Source: Massilia phosphatilytica (GTDB taxonomy: Bacteria > Pseudomonadota > Gammaproteobacteria > Burkholderiales > Burkholderiaceae_D). Taken from it: 64,000 nucleotides of DNA. Numbering within the stretch: the stretch's first letter is position 1; each line of letters begins with the position of its first letter. The notes beneath the pieces were generated by a model that ran no database searches, was not told the origin of the DNA, and saw only the letters and a program-made list of their open reading frames with translations. The position numbers and the translations under genes are program-made. Below, piece by piece: positions 7,836 through 17,199 of this stretch. The stretch is from positions 288,823 to 352,822 of the forward strand of contig NZ_PUIP01000006.1 of NCBI RefSeq assembly GCF_002968015.1, in the 5' to 3' direction.

Positions 7836-9434
7836 TCACCTGTCGATCCGCACCAGCAGCACGCCGCCTTCGCGGAACAGCACGCGGACGCGGACAGATG
7901 GCGGCAAGCTGCCCAGCGCATCGCTGCGCGTGAGGAGAACGTCACCCGGGCGCGGCGCGTCCGTCGCGGGCGTGACTGCGGCGCGGTAGACGGAGAAGCT
8001 GGGCACGTTGATGCGCCAGCTGTGCACCGGCCAGCCGCCTTGCCGGGCCAGCAGCGCGGCCCGCTTGACGGGGCCCTGCTGCACCTCGGCCGCGGCGGGC
8101 AGCAGCAGGCCGCCGACCGCGTACGAACAGGCCAGCGCGGCCGCGACAAGGCGGGGCCAGGCCGCACCGCCGCGGCCGGGCCACAGCACGAGCAGTAGCA
8201 CGCCCGCCACCAGCGCGAGCGCCTGCACGCGCCACGCCGGGTCGAACACGTCGGCCCGCGCCAGCGCTTCGCGCACGTACGCGTTGCGCGCGCCCGGCGC
8301 GACATGGCGCAGTACGCGCGGCAAGGACGCGACGGTGACGACCAGCAGCAGCGCGGGCAACAGGGCCGCCACCCGGCTGCGCAGCGCATGGCGCCGGCGC
8401 GCCATCAGGATGAACAGCGGTGTCGCGCCGTACAGCAGGTAATGGGGCAGCTTGGTCCCCGCCAGCGTGAAGAAGCCGAGGACGAACAGGAACCAGCACC
8501 ACAGCACCGTATCGAGGGGTGAGGCGCGCAGCCGCCGTACGCCAGGGAGCGTGGCGAGCAGGAGACGCGTGTACGGCAGCACGAGCAGCAGCACGACCGG
8601 CACGTAGAAGAACGGACTGCCGACATGGCCTTGCAGCGGGACGAGGAAGCGCTCGACGTTGTGGCGCATGATGAAGCCGGCCAGGAAAGCGTCGCCGCGG
8701 GCTGCGTATTCCAGCGCATACCACGGCCCTGCGACGGCGAGCAGGATCAGCCAGCCGACCGGGTCGCGCACGGCGCGCCACCAGCCGGCCATCCGTCCCT
8801 GCACGAAGAACGCGAGCGCGCTCGCCGCACCCGGCACGAGCAGCGCGACGGGTCCCTTCGTCAGCACGCCGAGCGCGATCCAGAAGAACGCACGGCGGCG
8901 CCAGCGCGGGCGTGGATCGACCAGCTCGCGGTAGACGTCGAACAGCGCCAGCGCGAGGAACAGGTTCAACAGGGCATCGGCGATGGCGCCCCGGCCGATC
9001 ACGACGACGCCGGCGCTCGTCGCGGCAATGACCGCGGCGGCACGGGCCGTATCGACGTCGAGGACGCGGCGGGTGAAGGCGTGGATGGCCGCGATCCAGC
9101 CGGTCGCCGCGAGCGCGGACGGCAGCCGCAGCGCGAACTCGTCGAGGCCAAACAGGCGCACGGACGCGGCCTGCAGCCAGTAGATGAGGATCGGCTTGTC
9201 GAAGCGGGGCTGGCCGTTCAGCCACGTCGACACATAGTCGCCGCGCGCCAGCATTTCCCGCGTCGCTTCGCCGAACGCGCCCTCGTCCACGTCGAACAGC
9301 GGGATCGCTCCCAGCTTGTGGAACAGCCCGAGCCACACGGCCGCCGCGAGCAGCGCCGGCCACGCCCACGTCGCCGGCACGGCGCGCGCGCCGGACGGGC
9401 GGACCGGTCCTGCCTCGCCGCGCGCCGCGCTCAT
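7836..9434 (-). CDS. ArnT-like glycosyltransferase (GT39/GT83 family)
   Basis: A 532-residue polytopic protein. After a first membrane span comes the catalytic loop IPLFDVDEGAFGEATREMLARGD (about residues 43-65), with the Asp and Glu expected of GT-C enzymes, then QPRFDKPILIYWLQAASVRLFG, the classic ArnT/PMT second motif. At least ten spans and a C-terminal periplasmic part follow. These enzymes move a sugar from undecaprenyl phosphate to lipid A or protein on the periplasmic side. The ATG at 9434 overlaps the stop of the GT2 gene (ATGA), so the frame upstream of it is not part of the protein. GT2 and GT-C pairs work as carrier-lipid glycosylation systems. Confidence 0.9.
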   Translation of the reverse strand: MSAARGEAGPVRPSGARAVPATWAWPALLAAAVWLGLFHKLGAIPLFDVDEGAFGEATREMLARGDYVSTWLNGQPRFDKPILIYWLQAASVRLFGLDEFALRLPSALAATGWIAAIHAFTRRVLDVDTARAAAVIAATSAGVVVIGRGAIADALLNLFLALALFDVYRELVDPRPRWRRRAFFWIALGVLTKGPVALLVPGAASALAFFVQGRMAGWWRAVRDPVGWLILLAVAGPWYALEYAARGDAFLAGFIMRHNVERFLVPLQGHVGSPFFYVPVVLLLVLPYTRLLLATLPGVRRLRASPLDTVLWCWFLFVLGFFTLAGTKLPHYLLYGATPLFILMARRRHALRSRVAALLPALLLVVTVASLPRVLRHVAPGARNAYVREALARADVFDPAWRVQALALVAGVLLLVLWPGRGGAAWPRLVAAALACSYAVGGLLLPAAAEVQQGPVKRAALLARQGGWPVHSWRINVPSFSVYRAAVTPATDAPRPGDVLLTRSDALGSLPPSVRVRVLFREGGVLLVRIDR

Positions 9435-10477
9435 GGCCGCTCCCGCGCGGGACGCGGCCGCCGCTGCGACGGTACGCCCTCGTCGACCGCGCCGACGATG
9501 CCCACCGTTTCGCGCACGACGTAGGCCGGGGCGCCGCCGGCCTCGAACCAGGTGCGGGCCAGCATTTCCGTCAGGATGCCCGTGCAGACGAATTGCGCGC
9601 CGATCACGACGAGCAGGATGCCCAGCAACAGCAGCGGGCGTCCGGCGATGGCAACGCCCTCGCCCAGCTTCAACCACGTCAGCCAGCCCAGCACGGCCAG
9701 GCCGGCACCGCCGCACCCGAGACCGATGCGGCCGAAGAAATGCCCGGGGCTGGCGCGGAAGCGCACGAAGAACGCCATCGTGAGCAAGTCCAGCAAGACC
9801 TTCACGGCGCGTCCCAGGCCGGATGCGCCGTATTTCGAACGCCCGTGACGGCGGGGGAAATGGCTCACCTCTTCCTCGCGGATGCGGTCCGGCGACGTCA
9901 GCGTCGCCATCCAGCTGGGGATGAAGCGGTGCATCTCGCCATACAGGCGCACGCGGCGCAGCACGGCGGCGCGGTACACCTTCAACGTGCAGCCATAGTC
10001 GTGCAGCGGCACGCCCGTCAGCAGGCCGATCAGGCGATTGCCGAGGCGGGACGGCAGGCGCCGCCACAGGGCGTCGCGGCGCGCGCGGCGCCAGCCGACC
10101 AGCAGGTCGAGGTCTTCATCGAGCAGGCGGCGCACCATGCGCACGATGTCGTGGGGACTGTTTTGCAGGTCGCCGTCCAGGGTGGCGATGACGGTGCCGC
10201 GCGCGAGGTCGATGCCGGCCTGCATGGCGGCCGTCTGGCCGAAGCCGCGGCGCAGGATCGCGCCGCCCAGGTGGCCCGGGCTGGCGGCGACGGCTGCGCG
10301 GATGCGTTCGCTGGTGCGGTCGCGGCTGCCATCGTCCACGAGGATCAATTGCCACGGCCACGGCGCCGCCGCCAGCGCGGCCTGGACCTGGGTTGCCAGC
10401 GGCAGCACGTTGTCTTCTTCGTCGCGCAGCGGCACGACGATCGACAGGAAGTGGCCCGCATCGCCGTATTCAAGCAT
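9431..10477 (-). CDS. Glycosyltransferase family 2, polyprenyl-phosphate glycosyltransferase type (ArnC/GtrB-like)
   Basis: A 348-residue protein. The cytoplasmic GT-A domain (about residues 10-240) starts with SIVVPLRDEEDNV, has LILVDDGSRDRT as the nucleotide site and TVIATLDGDLQNSP as the DxD metal site. Two membrane spans (about 250-275 and 285-310) follow, as in dolichol-phosphate-mannose synthase-like proteins. Such enzymes charge undecaprenyl phosphate with a sugar at the inner leaflet. It is the first gene of a four-gene minus-strand operon and its product would feed the ArnT-like enzyme encoded next. I use the ATG at 10477; a longer start at 10507 is possible. Confidence 0.92.
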   Translation of the reverse strand: MLEYGDAGHFLSIVVPLRDEEDNVLPLATQVQAALAAAPWPWQLILVDDGSRDRTSERIRAAVAASPGHLGGAILRRGFGQTAAMQAGIDLARGTVIATLDGDLQNSPHDIVRMVRRLLDEDLDLLVGWRRARRDALWRRLPSRLGNRLIGLLTGVPLHDYGCTLKVYRAAVLRRVRLYGEMHRFIPSWMATLTSPDRIREEEVSHFPRRHGRSKYGASGLGRAVKVLLDLLTMAFFVRFRASPGHFFGRIGLGCGGAGLAVLGWLTWLKLGEGVAIAGRPLLLLGILLVVIGAQFVCTGILTEMLARTWFEAGGAPAYVVRETVGIVGAVDEGVPSQRRPRPARERP

Positions 10478-10679
10478 GGCAAACCTCCGGCCGGCCGGAG
10501 CGCGCAACCGGGTCCGGCTTCGCGATGACGCCCATCATCCCATCCTCCTTGTCGGCGCCGGCCACGACGGGCTGGCAGCGGTATCTTCGCGTGCGGCCGG
10601 GATGGTGAGACGATGCAGCTCAAATGTGCGCGGATCGTGCGACAATCGACCGTCACGCAAAAAACTCGACACAACAACA

Positions 10680-11453
10680 ATGCGAATGGGGAATTACGCA
10701 AGAACGGTGCGGTACGCGCTGCTGGCGTTCGCACTCGCCGCGGGTCCGGCGGCGTGGGCGCTGGACGTCCGGGTCGCCTCGCAGGAAGCGCTGGAACCGA
10801 AGTGGCTGCGCGCCGGCGGGCGCGTCACCGGGATCTGCCCGGACATCATGGCCGCCCTCCAGAAGATCGAACCGCGCCTGCATTTCACGGGCTACCAGCG
10901 CAACAGCCGCTCGCTGTCCGCCATCGAAACGGGGCTGGAGACGGGCTCGCTGGATGCCGCCTGCGGCCTCGTGTCGTCGCCGCGCCGGCTCGGCATCGGG
11001 CAGCCCGTGGGCAAGCCGATCTACCAGGTGCGGCATTACCTCGTGGTCCGCAGGAACGACCCGGTCGCGATCGAATCGGAAGAGGACCTCGCCAGGCTGG
11101 GCGACCTCGTCACGACCCAGCGCGCCTCGGTGTTCACGGAGCGCCTGGTCGCTGCAGGCGTGCGGATCGACGACGCGACCGACGATAACCGCGTGAACCT
11201 GCGCAAGATCCTGGCCGGGCACGGCCGCTTCGCCTACATCAACGACCTCACGGTACGCTACCTGATCCGCAAGGAAGGCCTGGAAGACCGCGTGCGCGTG
11301 CTGCCCGTCGTACTGGGCAACGAACCGACATACTTCTGGATCAGCCGCAGGGCCGACCCCGCGCTCGCGCCGCTGCTCGGCGCCACCCTCGGCAAGCTGA
11401 GGGCGAGCGGTGAACTGGACCGCATTTACGCGCGCTGGGCCGACATGCCCTGA
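10680..11453 (+). CDS. Periplasmic amino-acid-type substrate-binding protein
   Basis: 257 residues with a clear signal peptide (YARTVRYALLAFALAAGP, cut near AWA). The mature part is a short SBP_bac_3-like fold: a first lobe with GICPDIMAALQKIEP, a hinge, and a C-terminal GATLGKLRASGELDRIYARW, the usual end of the family. The ligand-gripping residues are not obviously those of an amino-acid transporter. No permease or ATPase gene is adjacent, so it may be a free-standing sensor- or solute-binding protein. The ATG pair at 10680/10686 is close to the signal peptide; no strong ribosome site decides between them. Confidence 0.82.
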   Translation: MRMGNYARTVRYALLAFALAAGPAAWALDVRVASQEALEPKWLRAGGRVTGICPDIMAALQKIEPRLHFTGYQRNSRSLSAIETGLETGSLDAACGLVSSPRRLGIGQPVGKPIYQVRHYLVVRRNDPVAIESEEDLARLGDLVTTQRASVFTERLVAAGVRIDDATDDNRVNLRKILAGHGRFAYINDLTVRYLIRKEGLEDRVRVLPVVLGNEPTYFWISRRADPALAPLLGATLGKLRASGELDRIYARWADMP

Positions 11454-11457
11454 TGGG

Positions 11458-11778
11458 TCAGGCCGGCGTCAGCAGCTTGAGGCCGACGATGCCGGCCGCG
11501 ATGAGGCCGATGGACAGCAGCCGCAGCGCACCGGCCGGCTCGCCCAGCAGCACCATCCCGGCCACCGCGGTTCCGATCGTGCCGATGCCGGTCCAGACCG
11601 CGTAGGCGGTGCCGAGCGGCAGAGTCCGCAAGGCGAGGCCCAGCATGCCGACGCTGCCCGCCATCGTGGCCAGCGTGAACACGGACGGCCACAGGCGCGT
11701 GAAGCCCGCCGTGTACTTCAAGCCCGTCGCCCACGCGACTTCCAGCAGGCCGGCCACGGCCAGGTAGATCCAGCTCAT
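11458..11778 (-). CDS. gdx: Small multidrug resistance-type exporter, guanidinium exporter Gdx/SugE-like
   Basis: A 106-residue, four-span SMR protein. It carries the family glutamate ([17 protein letters not shown], Glu13) and the subtype-specific [20 protein letters not shown] segment. The [23 protein letters not shown] region matches the SugE/Gdx branch rather than the EmrE branch. Gdx proteins are antiparallel dimers that exchange guanidinium for protons. Many gdx genes sit behind guanidine riboswitches, but I do not see a convincing one here. A TATACT (RC of 11810-11815) about 32 bp upstream of the start would serve as a -10 element. It converges with the binding-protein gene, 4 bp away. 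Confidence 0.9.
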   Translation of the reverse strand: MSWIYLAVAGLLEVAWATGLKYTAGFTRLWPSVFTLATMAGSVGMLGLALRTLPLGTAYAVWTGIGTIGTAVAGMVLLGEPAGALRLLSIGLIAAGIVGLKLLTPA

Positions 11779-11941
11779 CTGTTGCGCTCGCCCGGAAACC
11801 AAACCGGCCAGTATAGCACCGGTGGCCCGATGCCGCCCCGGCGCCGCGGAATCGAGGCGTCCTCTGCAGGATTTCCGACCCTGCTTTAAGATGCCCTCTT
11901 TCGCCGCACGAACGCGGCGGATCAACGAAACAGGAGTACCG

Positions 11942-13006
11942 ATGACGACTTTGTTTGACCCGATCAAGGTCGGCAGCCTCGAACTGCCGAACCGCATCAT
12001 CATGGCGCCGCTGACCCGCGCGCGCGCCGTGGGCGCAGGCCGCGTGCCGAACGCCCTGATGGCCGAATACTACGTACAGCGTGCCTCGGCCGGCCTGATC
12101 CTGTCGGAAGCGACCTCGGTGACCCCGATGGGCGTGGGCTATGCCGACACCCCGGGCATCTGGTCCGACGCACAGGTCGAAGGCTGGAAACACGTCACCG
12201 ACGCCGTGCACGAGGCAGGCGGCCGCATTTTCCTGCAGCTGTGGCACGTGGGCCGCATCTCCGATCCGCTCTTCCTGGACGGCGAGCCGCCGGTCGCCCC
12301 GTCGGCCATTCCGCCGAAGGGCAACGTCAGCCTCGTGCGTCCCGTGAAGCCGTACGTCACGCCGCGCGCGCTGGCGCTCGAGGAAATCCCGGCCATCGTC
12401 GCGGCCTTCCGCAAGGGCGCGGAGAATGCCAAGAAGGCCGGCTTTGACGGCGTCGAGATCCACGGTGCCAACGGCTATCTGCTCGACCAGTTCCTGCAAG
12501 ACAGCACCAACCAGCGCACGGATGCCTACGGCGGCTCGATCGAAAACCGTGCCCGCCTGATGCTGGAAGTGACGGATGCGTGCATCGACGTCTGGGGCGC
12601 CGACCGCGTCGGCATGCACCTTGCGCCGCGCCGCGATGCCCACGACATGGGCGATTCCGCGCCGCTGGACACGTTCGGCTATGTGGCACGCGAACTGGGC
12701 AAGCGTGGGATCGCCTTCATCTGCGCCCGTGAAGCGATCGGTGAGGACCGCCTCGGTCCGCAACTGAAAAAGATATTTGGCGGCGTCTACATCGCCAACG
12801 AAAAGCTGACGAAGGAAAGCGCCGAACAGTTGCTGACGAGTGGTGATGCGGATGCCGTCGCCTTCGGTCAATGGTTCATCGCCAACCCGGACTTGCCGGA
12901 ACGCCTGAAGCGGAATGCGCCGCTGAACGCGCCGCGTCCGGACAAGTTCTATGCGCCGACCGCCGAAGGCTATACGGACTATCCGGCCCTGCAGGCCAAC
13001 GGCTGA
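11942..13006 (+). CDS. Old yellow enzyme family ene-reductase (NemA-like)
   Basis: A 354-residue FMN-binding TIM barrel. The start [20 protein letters not shown] is the canonical opening of the family, and [19 protein letters not shown] (about residues 177-195) has the His/Asn pair that binds the substrate carbonyl. [17 protein letters not shown] follows directly. These flavoenzymes reduce activated C=C bonds, nitro-esters and quinones with NAD(P)H. I take the ATG at 11942, which follows AACAGGAG at good spacing; the in-frame ATG at 11822 is upstream of the likely promoter. It appears monocistronic and is followed by a strong hairpin at 13019-13048. Confidence 0.93.
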   Translation: MTTLFDPIKVGSLELPNRIIMAPLTRARAVGAGRVPNALMAEYYVQRASAGLILSEATSVTPMGVGYADTPGIWSDAQVEGWKHVTDAVHEAGGRIFLQLWHVGRISDPLFLDGEPPVAPSAIPPKGNVSLVRPVKPYVTPRALALEEIPAIVAAFRKGAENAKKAGFDGVEIHGANGYLLDQFLQDSTNQRTDAYGGSIENRARLMLEVTDACIDVWGADRVGMHLAPRRDAHDMGDSAPLDTFGYVARELGKRGIAFICAREAIGEDRLGPQLKKIFGGVYIANEKLTKESAEQLLTSGDADAVAFGQWFIANPDLPERLKRNAPLNAPRPDKFYAPTAEGYTDYPALQANG

Positions 13007-13018
13007 CATCGCCGTGTC

Positions 13019-13048
13019 GCGCGCACGGGCAGGCTTGCCCGTGCGCGC
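13019..13048 (+). terminator. Perfect 13-bp hairpin after the ene-reductase gene
   Basis: GCGCGCACGGGCA and its exact complement flank a GGCT loop. There is no T run after it, so it may act as a Rho-type pause or mRNA-stabilising hairpin rather than a classical intrinsic terminator. Confidence 0.55.
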
Positions 13049-13202
13049 AGCTTCCTCCTCTCCCATACATATATTCCGGTAAAAAAACCTTCATTCGCGG
13101 GCGTCACCGATACGAATACTATTGCTGACATGATATTCTTGTGAGATTCGTACCGGCCGTGGTCACAAGCCGCGGCCTTCGTTCATCGTCGCAAGGAGTC
13201 CC

Positions 13203-15853
13203 GTGAAGACCTGCCACCCCCGCCTGATGCCGCTCGCCATCGCTACCGCGCTGGCGTTTGCCTCTCCCTCGTTTGCCCACGCCGCCAACGCCCCGGCGCG
13301 TGCCGAAAACGCCTTCCTGTCGCAGGCCGATGCGGCCGCCCGCTCGGCGCGCGTATCCGGCGTCGACTACCTGCTCGACTTCACGCTCACCGGCAAGGAA
13401 ACGTTCAGCGGCACGACGACGCTGACCTTCGACCTGAAGGACGCGGACAGCCCGCTCACCGTCGACCTCGACAAGGCCACGATCAAGTCGCTGACCGTCA
13501 ACGGCAAGACCGTCACGCCACGCTACAACGGCTGGTTCATCACGCTCGCGCCGCACGACCTCGCGCGTGGCCGCAACACGGTCGTCGTCGCGTACGAGCG
13601 TCCGCACAGCACGAACGGCGAAGGCCTGCACCGCAGGTCGACCCCGTCGACGGCCGCGTCTACACGTATTCGCACTTCGAACCGGCCGCCGCGCACCAGA
13701 TGTTCCCCGTGTTCGACCAGCCCGACCTGAAAGCCACGTACCAGGTGAACGTGAGCGTCCCGGCAGACTGGCAAGTGATCTCGACGACGCGCGAGACGAA
13801 CGTCGCCCCGGCCGGCGACCTGCGCCGCTGGACCTTCGCGAAGACCAAGAAACTGAGCCCGTACAATTTCTCGATGCACGCCGGTCCCTACAAGATGTGG
13901 GAAGACAAGAGCGGCACCTACCCGATGCGCCTGTTTGCGCGCCAGTCGGTCGCGGCGCAGATCAAGCCGGCCGAGTGGTTCAAGTACACGAAGGCCGGCC
14001 TTGCGTTCTTCGACGATTACTTCGGCGTCCCTTACCAGTTCGAGAAATACGACCAGGTCCTCGTGCCGGACTTCCTGTACGGCGCGATGGAAAATGCCGC
14101 CGCGATCACGTTCGCCGAGCGCGGCTTCATGTACAAGGCCGACATGACGGCCGAGCAGCGCGCCCGCCTGGCCTACGTCATCATGCACGAGATGGCGCAC
14201 CAGTGGTTCGGCGACCTCGTCACGATGAAATGGTGGAACGGCCTGTGGCTGAACGAAAGCTTCGCGTCGTTCATGGGCACACTCGCGACAGCCGAGGCCA
14301 CCGAATTCAAGGACGCGTGGCGCGCCTTTTACTCGGACGGCAAGCAGCGCGCCTACGTGCAGGACCAGCGCACGACCACGCACCCGATCGAAACCCCGGT
14401 GCCGTCGACGCAGAACGCGTTCGACAACATCGACGCCATCACCTATTCGAAGGGCGCCTCGACGCTGATGCAGCTGCGGCACCTGCTGGGCGCCGACGTG
14501 TTCCGCAAGGGTGTTCATCAGTACCTCGTCAAATACCAGTACCGCAACGCCACGCTGGACGACTTCATCGGCAGCCTCGGCCAGGCCGCCGGCCGCGACC
14601 TGACGGGCTGGACGAAGGAATGGCTGTACCAGCCGGGCGTCAACACGATCGCCGCCGACTACACCTGCAAGGCCGGCAAGATCGCCGGCTTCACGCTCGG
14701 CCAGACCGCCCAGAGCAAGGCCCTGCCGACCCTGCGCGAACAGCGCGTGCAGGTAGCCGCGTTCCGCCTGGACGGCAAGGCGTACAAGCTCGAACGCAAT
14801 GTCGCCGTCACGTACAAGGGCGCGACAACCGCTGTTCCGGCCATGAACGGCGCCGCCTGCCCGGACCTCGTCTATCCGAACTACGACGACTGGGGCTTCG
14901 TGAAGGTCCAGCTCGATCCGCGCTCGTTCGACAGCGCGCGCAGCCATCTCGCCGCCGTCGATGACCCGCTGCTGCGCGCCATGCTGTGGCAAAGCCTGTG
15001 GGACGGCATCCGCGACGGTAAGCTGCCACTCAACGACTTCCTGTCCACCGCACTGAACAATGCGCCGCAGGAAAAAGACTACACGCTGCTGGGCGACGTG
15101 CTGGGCAAGGTCCTGGGAGCCAAGCGCTACCTCGACCTGATGGATCCGCACGCCGCTTACGCCCAGGCGGTCACGCGCCAGCTGGAAGACATGGCGTGGA
15201 CCAGCACCCTTGCAAGCAAGGGCGACGACAACTTCCAGCGCCGCTGGTTCGGCACCTATATCGACCTTGCCAGCTCGCCGGACGCGCTGCGCCGCCTCGC
15301 CGCCATCCTCGACGGCAAGGAACAGGTCGACGGCCTCGCGGTCAACCAGGACCTGCGCTGGGCGATCATCGCGCGCCTGAACCGCTACAACTACCCGGGT
15401 GCCGCCGCCCTCGTCGAGGCCGAGCAGGCGCGCGACAAGTCCGACGCGGGCCAGGCCGCCGCCCTGACGGCCGTCGTCAGCCGCCCCGACCCGGCCGTCA
15501 AGGCCGAGTGGCTTAGCACCGTGCACGACCTGCAGACGAAGCTGCCGTTCTCGAAGGTGCGCACGGCGATGGAGCACCTGTACCCGGCCGAGCAGCACGG
15601 CCTGGGCGAACAGACGGCCGACGCCCGCCTTGCACGCCTGCCGCAGCTCGACAAGACAGCCGGTCCCGTTTACATGCGCGCCTACGGTCCCACGCTGATC
15701 CCGACCAGCTGCACGCCGGCCAGCGTCCAGCGCCTGCAAAAGGCCGCCGACACCGGCAAGGCCTTGTCCGCCGGCACCCGCCGCGCCTTGCTCGACGCGC
15801 TGCAGGACGACCAGCGCTGCGTCACCATCAAGCAAGCCATGACGGCGCACTGA
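13203..15853 (+). pseudogene. M1 family aminopeptidase, split by a single-base frameshift
   Basis: Two frames together make one secreted M1 metallopeptidase of about 883 residues. The first (13203 to about 13634) has a signal peptide and the N-terminal beta domain. The second (from about 13634 to 15853) has QVDPVDGRVYTYSHF, then YGAMENAAAITF (14078-14113), the exopeptidase motif, and HEMAHQWFGDLVTMKWWNG with LNESFA, the HExxH-18-E zinc site at 14186. Sequence identity to the family continues across the junction if one C is restored near 13634 (CACCGCAGG read as CACCGCCAGG). All catalytic parts are intact. It may be a true frameshift or a sequencing or assembly error. No programmed slip site is visible. 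The two halves would not be made as one protein as written. Confidence 0.85.
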
Positions 15854-15867
15854 GCGGACAGGACGGT

Positions 15868-16680
15868 ATGCAGACCGGACTCGCGCACACCATGTCCGAT
15901 GCGCGCCGGCGCGGCGTGCTGGCGTTCACATGTGCCGTCCACCTGCTGGCGCTGTTCCTGTGGACGCCGGAACGGCGCCTCCTTCCCGTCCGCCCGTCAC
16001 GGGCCATGACGGTCCTCCTGCCAACGGATCGCGGCCAGGCCGCGCGGCCGCCGGCGGCGGCAACGATGCTGCCGTTGCCGCCGCCGTCCATGCCGGCCGT
16101 CCCTGCCGTTTCCCCGTCCGCGCCGCTGCCCGAACCCGCGCGCCGTGTCGAGGACGACGATGCACGCGCAACCCGGCGCGAGCCACGGGTCGACACGGCG
16201 CCCGTGACCGCACTGCCGGCACCGGCCCCGGCTGCGTCCAACCCCTTCGACACGGCAGAGGCGGTCGATCCAGCCGAAGACGCGCGCACGGGCGCACGGC
16301 CACCGGCGAGCGTGTCATCCCCACAAGGCGGCTTCGCGCTCGGCCTCGCAAAACAGCAGGCCGGGCGCATCGACCGCGAACTCCGCAAGGGCAAACCGGG
16401 CGTGCCGACCGAAGCGGATACGCCATCGGCCCGTTTCCAGCGGGGCCTCGAATCCGCCTACATCGACCGCTCGCTGACCTTGCAGTCCGACACGTACACG
16501 TCGCCGGACGGCGTGGTCATCTACCGCTTCCGTCAGGGCGGCCGGTTCCGCTGCCGCCGCGCCGGCGGCGTCGGCATGCCCCTGGCCGGGATGCCGGGCA
16601 CCGGCTCGATCACCGCGGCGAGCGCGGGCGCCGCCGGTGCCACCGACTGCCCGAAGGGCGTCGTGTGGAACCAGGACTAA
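15868..16680 (+). CDS. Proline-rich, membrane-anchored hypothetical protein
   Basis: A 270-residue protein (262 if translation starts at the ATG at 15892). One membrane span near residues 17-33 is followed by a long Pro/Ala-rich periplasmic stretch (about 45-140) like that of TonB or energy-transducing linker proteins, then a compact C-terminal domain (about 165-270) with two cysteines in RFRCRRAGG and ATDCPKG. It lacks the TonB C-terminal fold as far as I can tell. It starts 15 bp after the M1 peptidase stop, so the two may be co-transcribed. Function unknown. Confidence 0.7.
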   Translation: MQTGLAHTMSDARRRGVLAFTCAVHLLALFLWTPERRLLPVRPSRAMTVLLPTDRGQAARPPAAATMLPLPPPSMPAVPAVSPSAPLPEPARRVEDDDARATRREPRVDTAPVTALPAPAPAASNPFDTAEAVDPAEDARTGARPPASVSSPQGGFALGLAKQQAGRIDRELRKGKPGVPTEADTPSARFQRGLESAYIDRSLTLQSDTYTSPDGVVIYRFRQGGRFRCRRAGGVGMPLAGMPGTGSITAASAGAAGATDCPKGVVWNQD

Positions 16681-16699
16681 TGAACAGTGCCGCGCCGCG

Positions 16700-17101
16700 C
16701 TAACGCCTTGCCGACCTGGCGGCCGGCCCGCCGCCACCTCCCTCCTCGTCATCGCCCGGCTGTTCCGGTGCACGGCACAGTTCGGCCATCCTTTCCCATG
16801 CCCCCTCGGCCTGGCAATGCAGGGGGGCGTACGCCTGCAGCGCCTTGGACAGGTCGATCGGCTTCATCTCGTTGACCCGGACGTTGGTGTTCACCTTGAT
16901 GCACATGACGTCCTGCCACGCCGCCGAGTAATTGCGGGGAATGGGCACCGGCCCACGCAACCTGCGTGCTGCCGTTTCGCACTGGCCCTGCTTCAGGTAC
17001 TCCCCCCGCAGATTGGCCTGGTCGAGCGTCACGTCCAGGCCCTGCTGCAGGTACAACAATAGAATCATCGTGTACATCGTCGCGGCCTCCATCATTTGCA
17101 T
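16700..17101 (-). CDS. Hypothetical small protein with an N-terminal hydrophobic helix
   Basis: About 133 residues from the ATG at 17101 (shorter starts at 17077 and 17068 exist). A short hydrophobic helix (YTMILLLYLQQG) precedes a soluble part with two cysteines, LKQGQCETAA and DVMCIKVN, and a third, LHCQAEG. It ends in a Gly/Glu/Arg low-complexity tail. The helix may be a signal anchor. I recognise no family. It converges with the proline-rich protein gene, 19 bp away. Confidence 0.55.
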   Translation of the reverse strand: MQMMEAATMYTMILLLYLQQGLDVTLDQANLRGEYLKQGQCETAARRLRGPVPIPRNYSAAWQDVMCIKVNTNVRVNEMKPIDLSKALQAYAPLHCQAEGAWERMAELCRAPEQPGDDEEGGGGGPAARSARR

Positions 17102-17199
17102 AGACCGTACGCCACTCCGGCAGTTCGCCGCGCACGCCTGAGCTGCATCAGTCCGCGGCATCAGTGCCGCGCTAGCCTGACGATCTCGAAAGGATCGCC

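Noticed and set aside
7836..10067. A 743-residue ArnT-like protein
   Set aside because: The extra N-terminal part overlaps the GT2 gene; the ATG at 9434 in an ATGA overlap gives the usual family length.
11779..11900. Guanidine riboswitch upstream of the Gdx/SugE gene
   Set aside because: A single short GAGG-ACG-CCTC hairpin is present, but no second ACGR hairpin, and it lies upstream of the only visible -10 element, so it would not be in the transcript.
13523..15850. Long antisense frames, for example opposite the M1 peptidase, the EF-G gene and the adhesin
   Set aside because: They come from GC-rich third positions and have no recognisable motif, ribosome site or domain.
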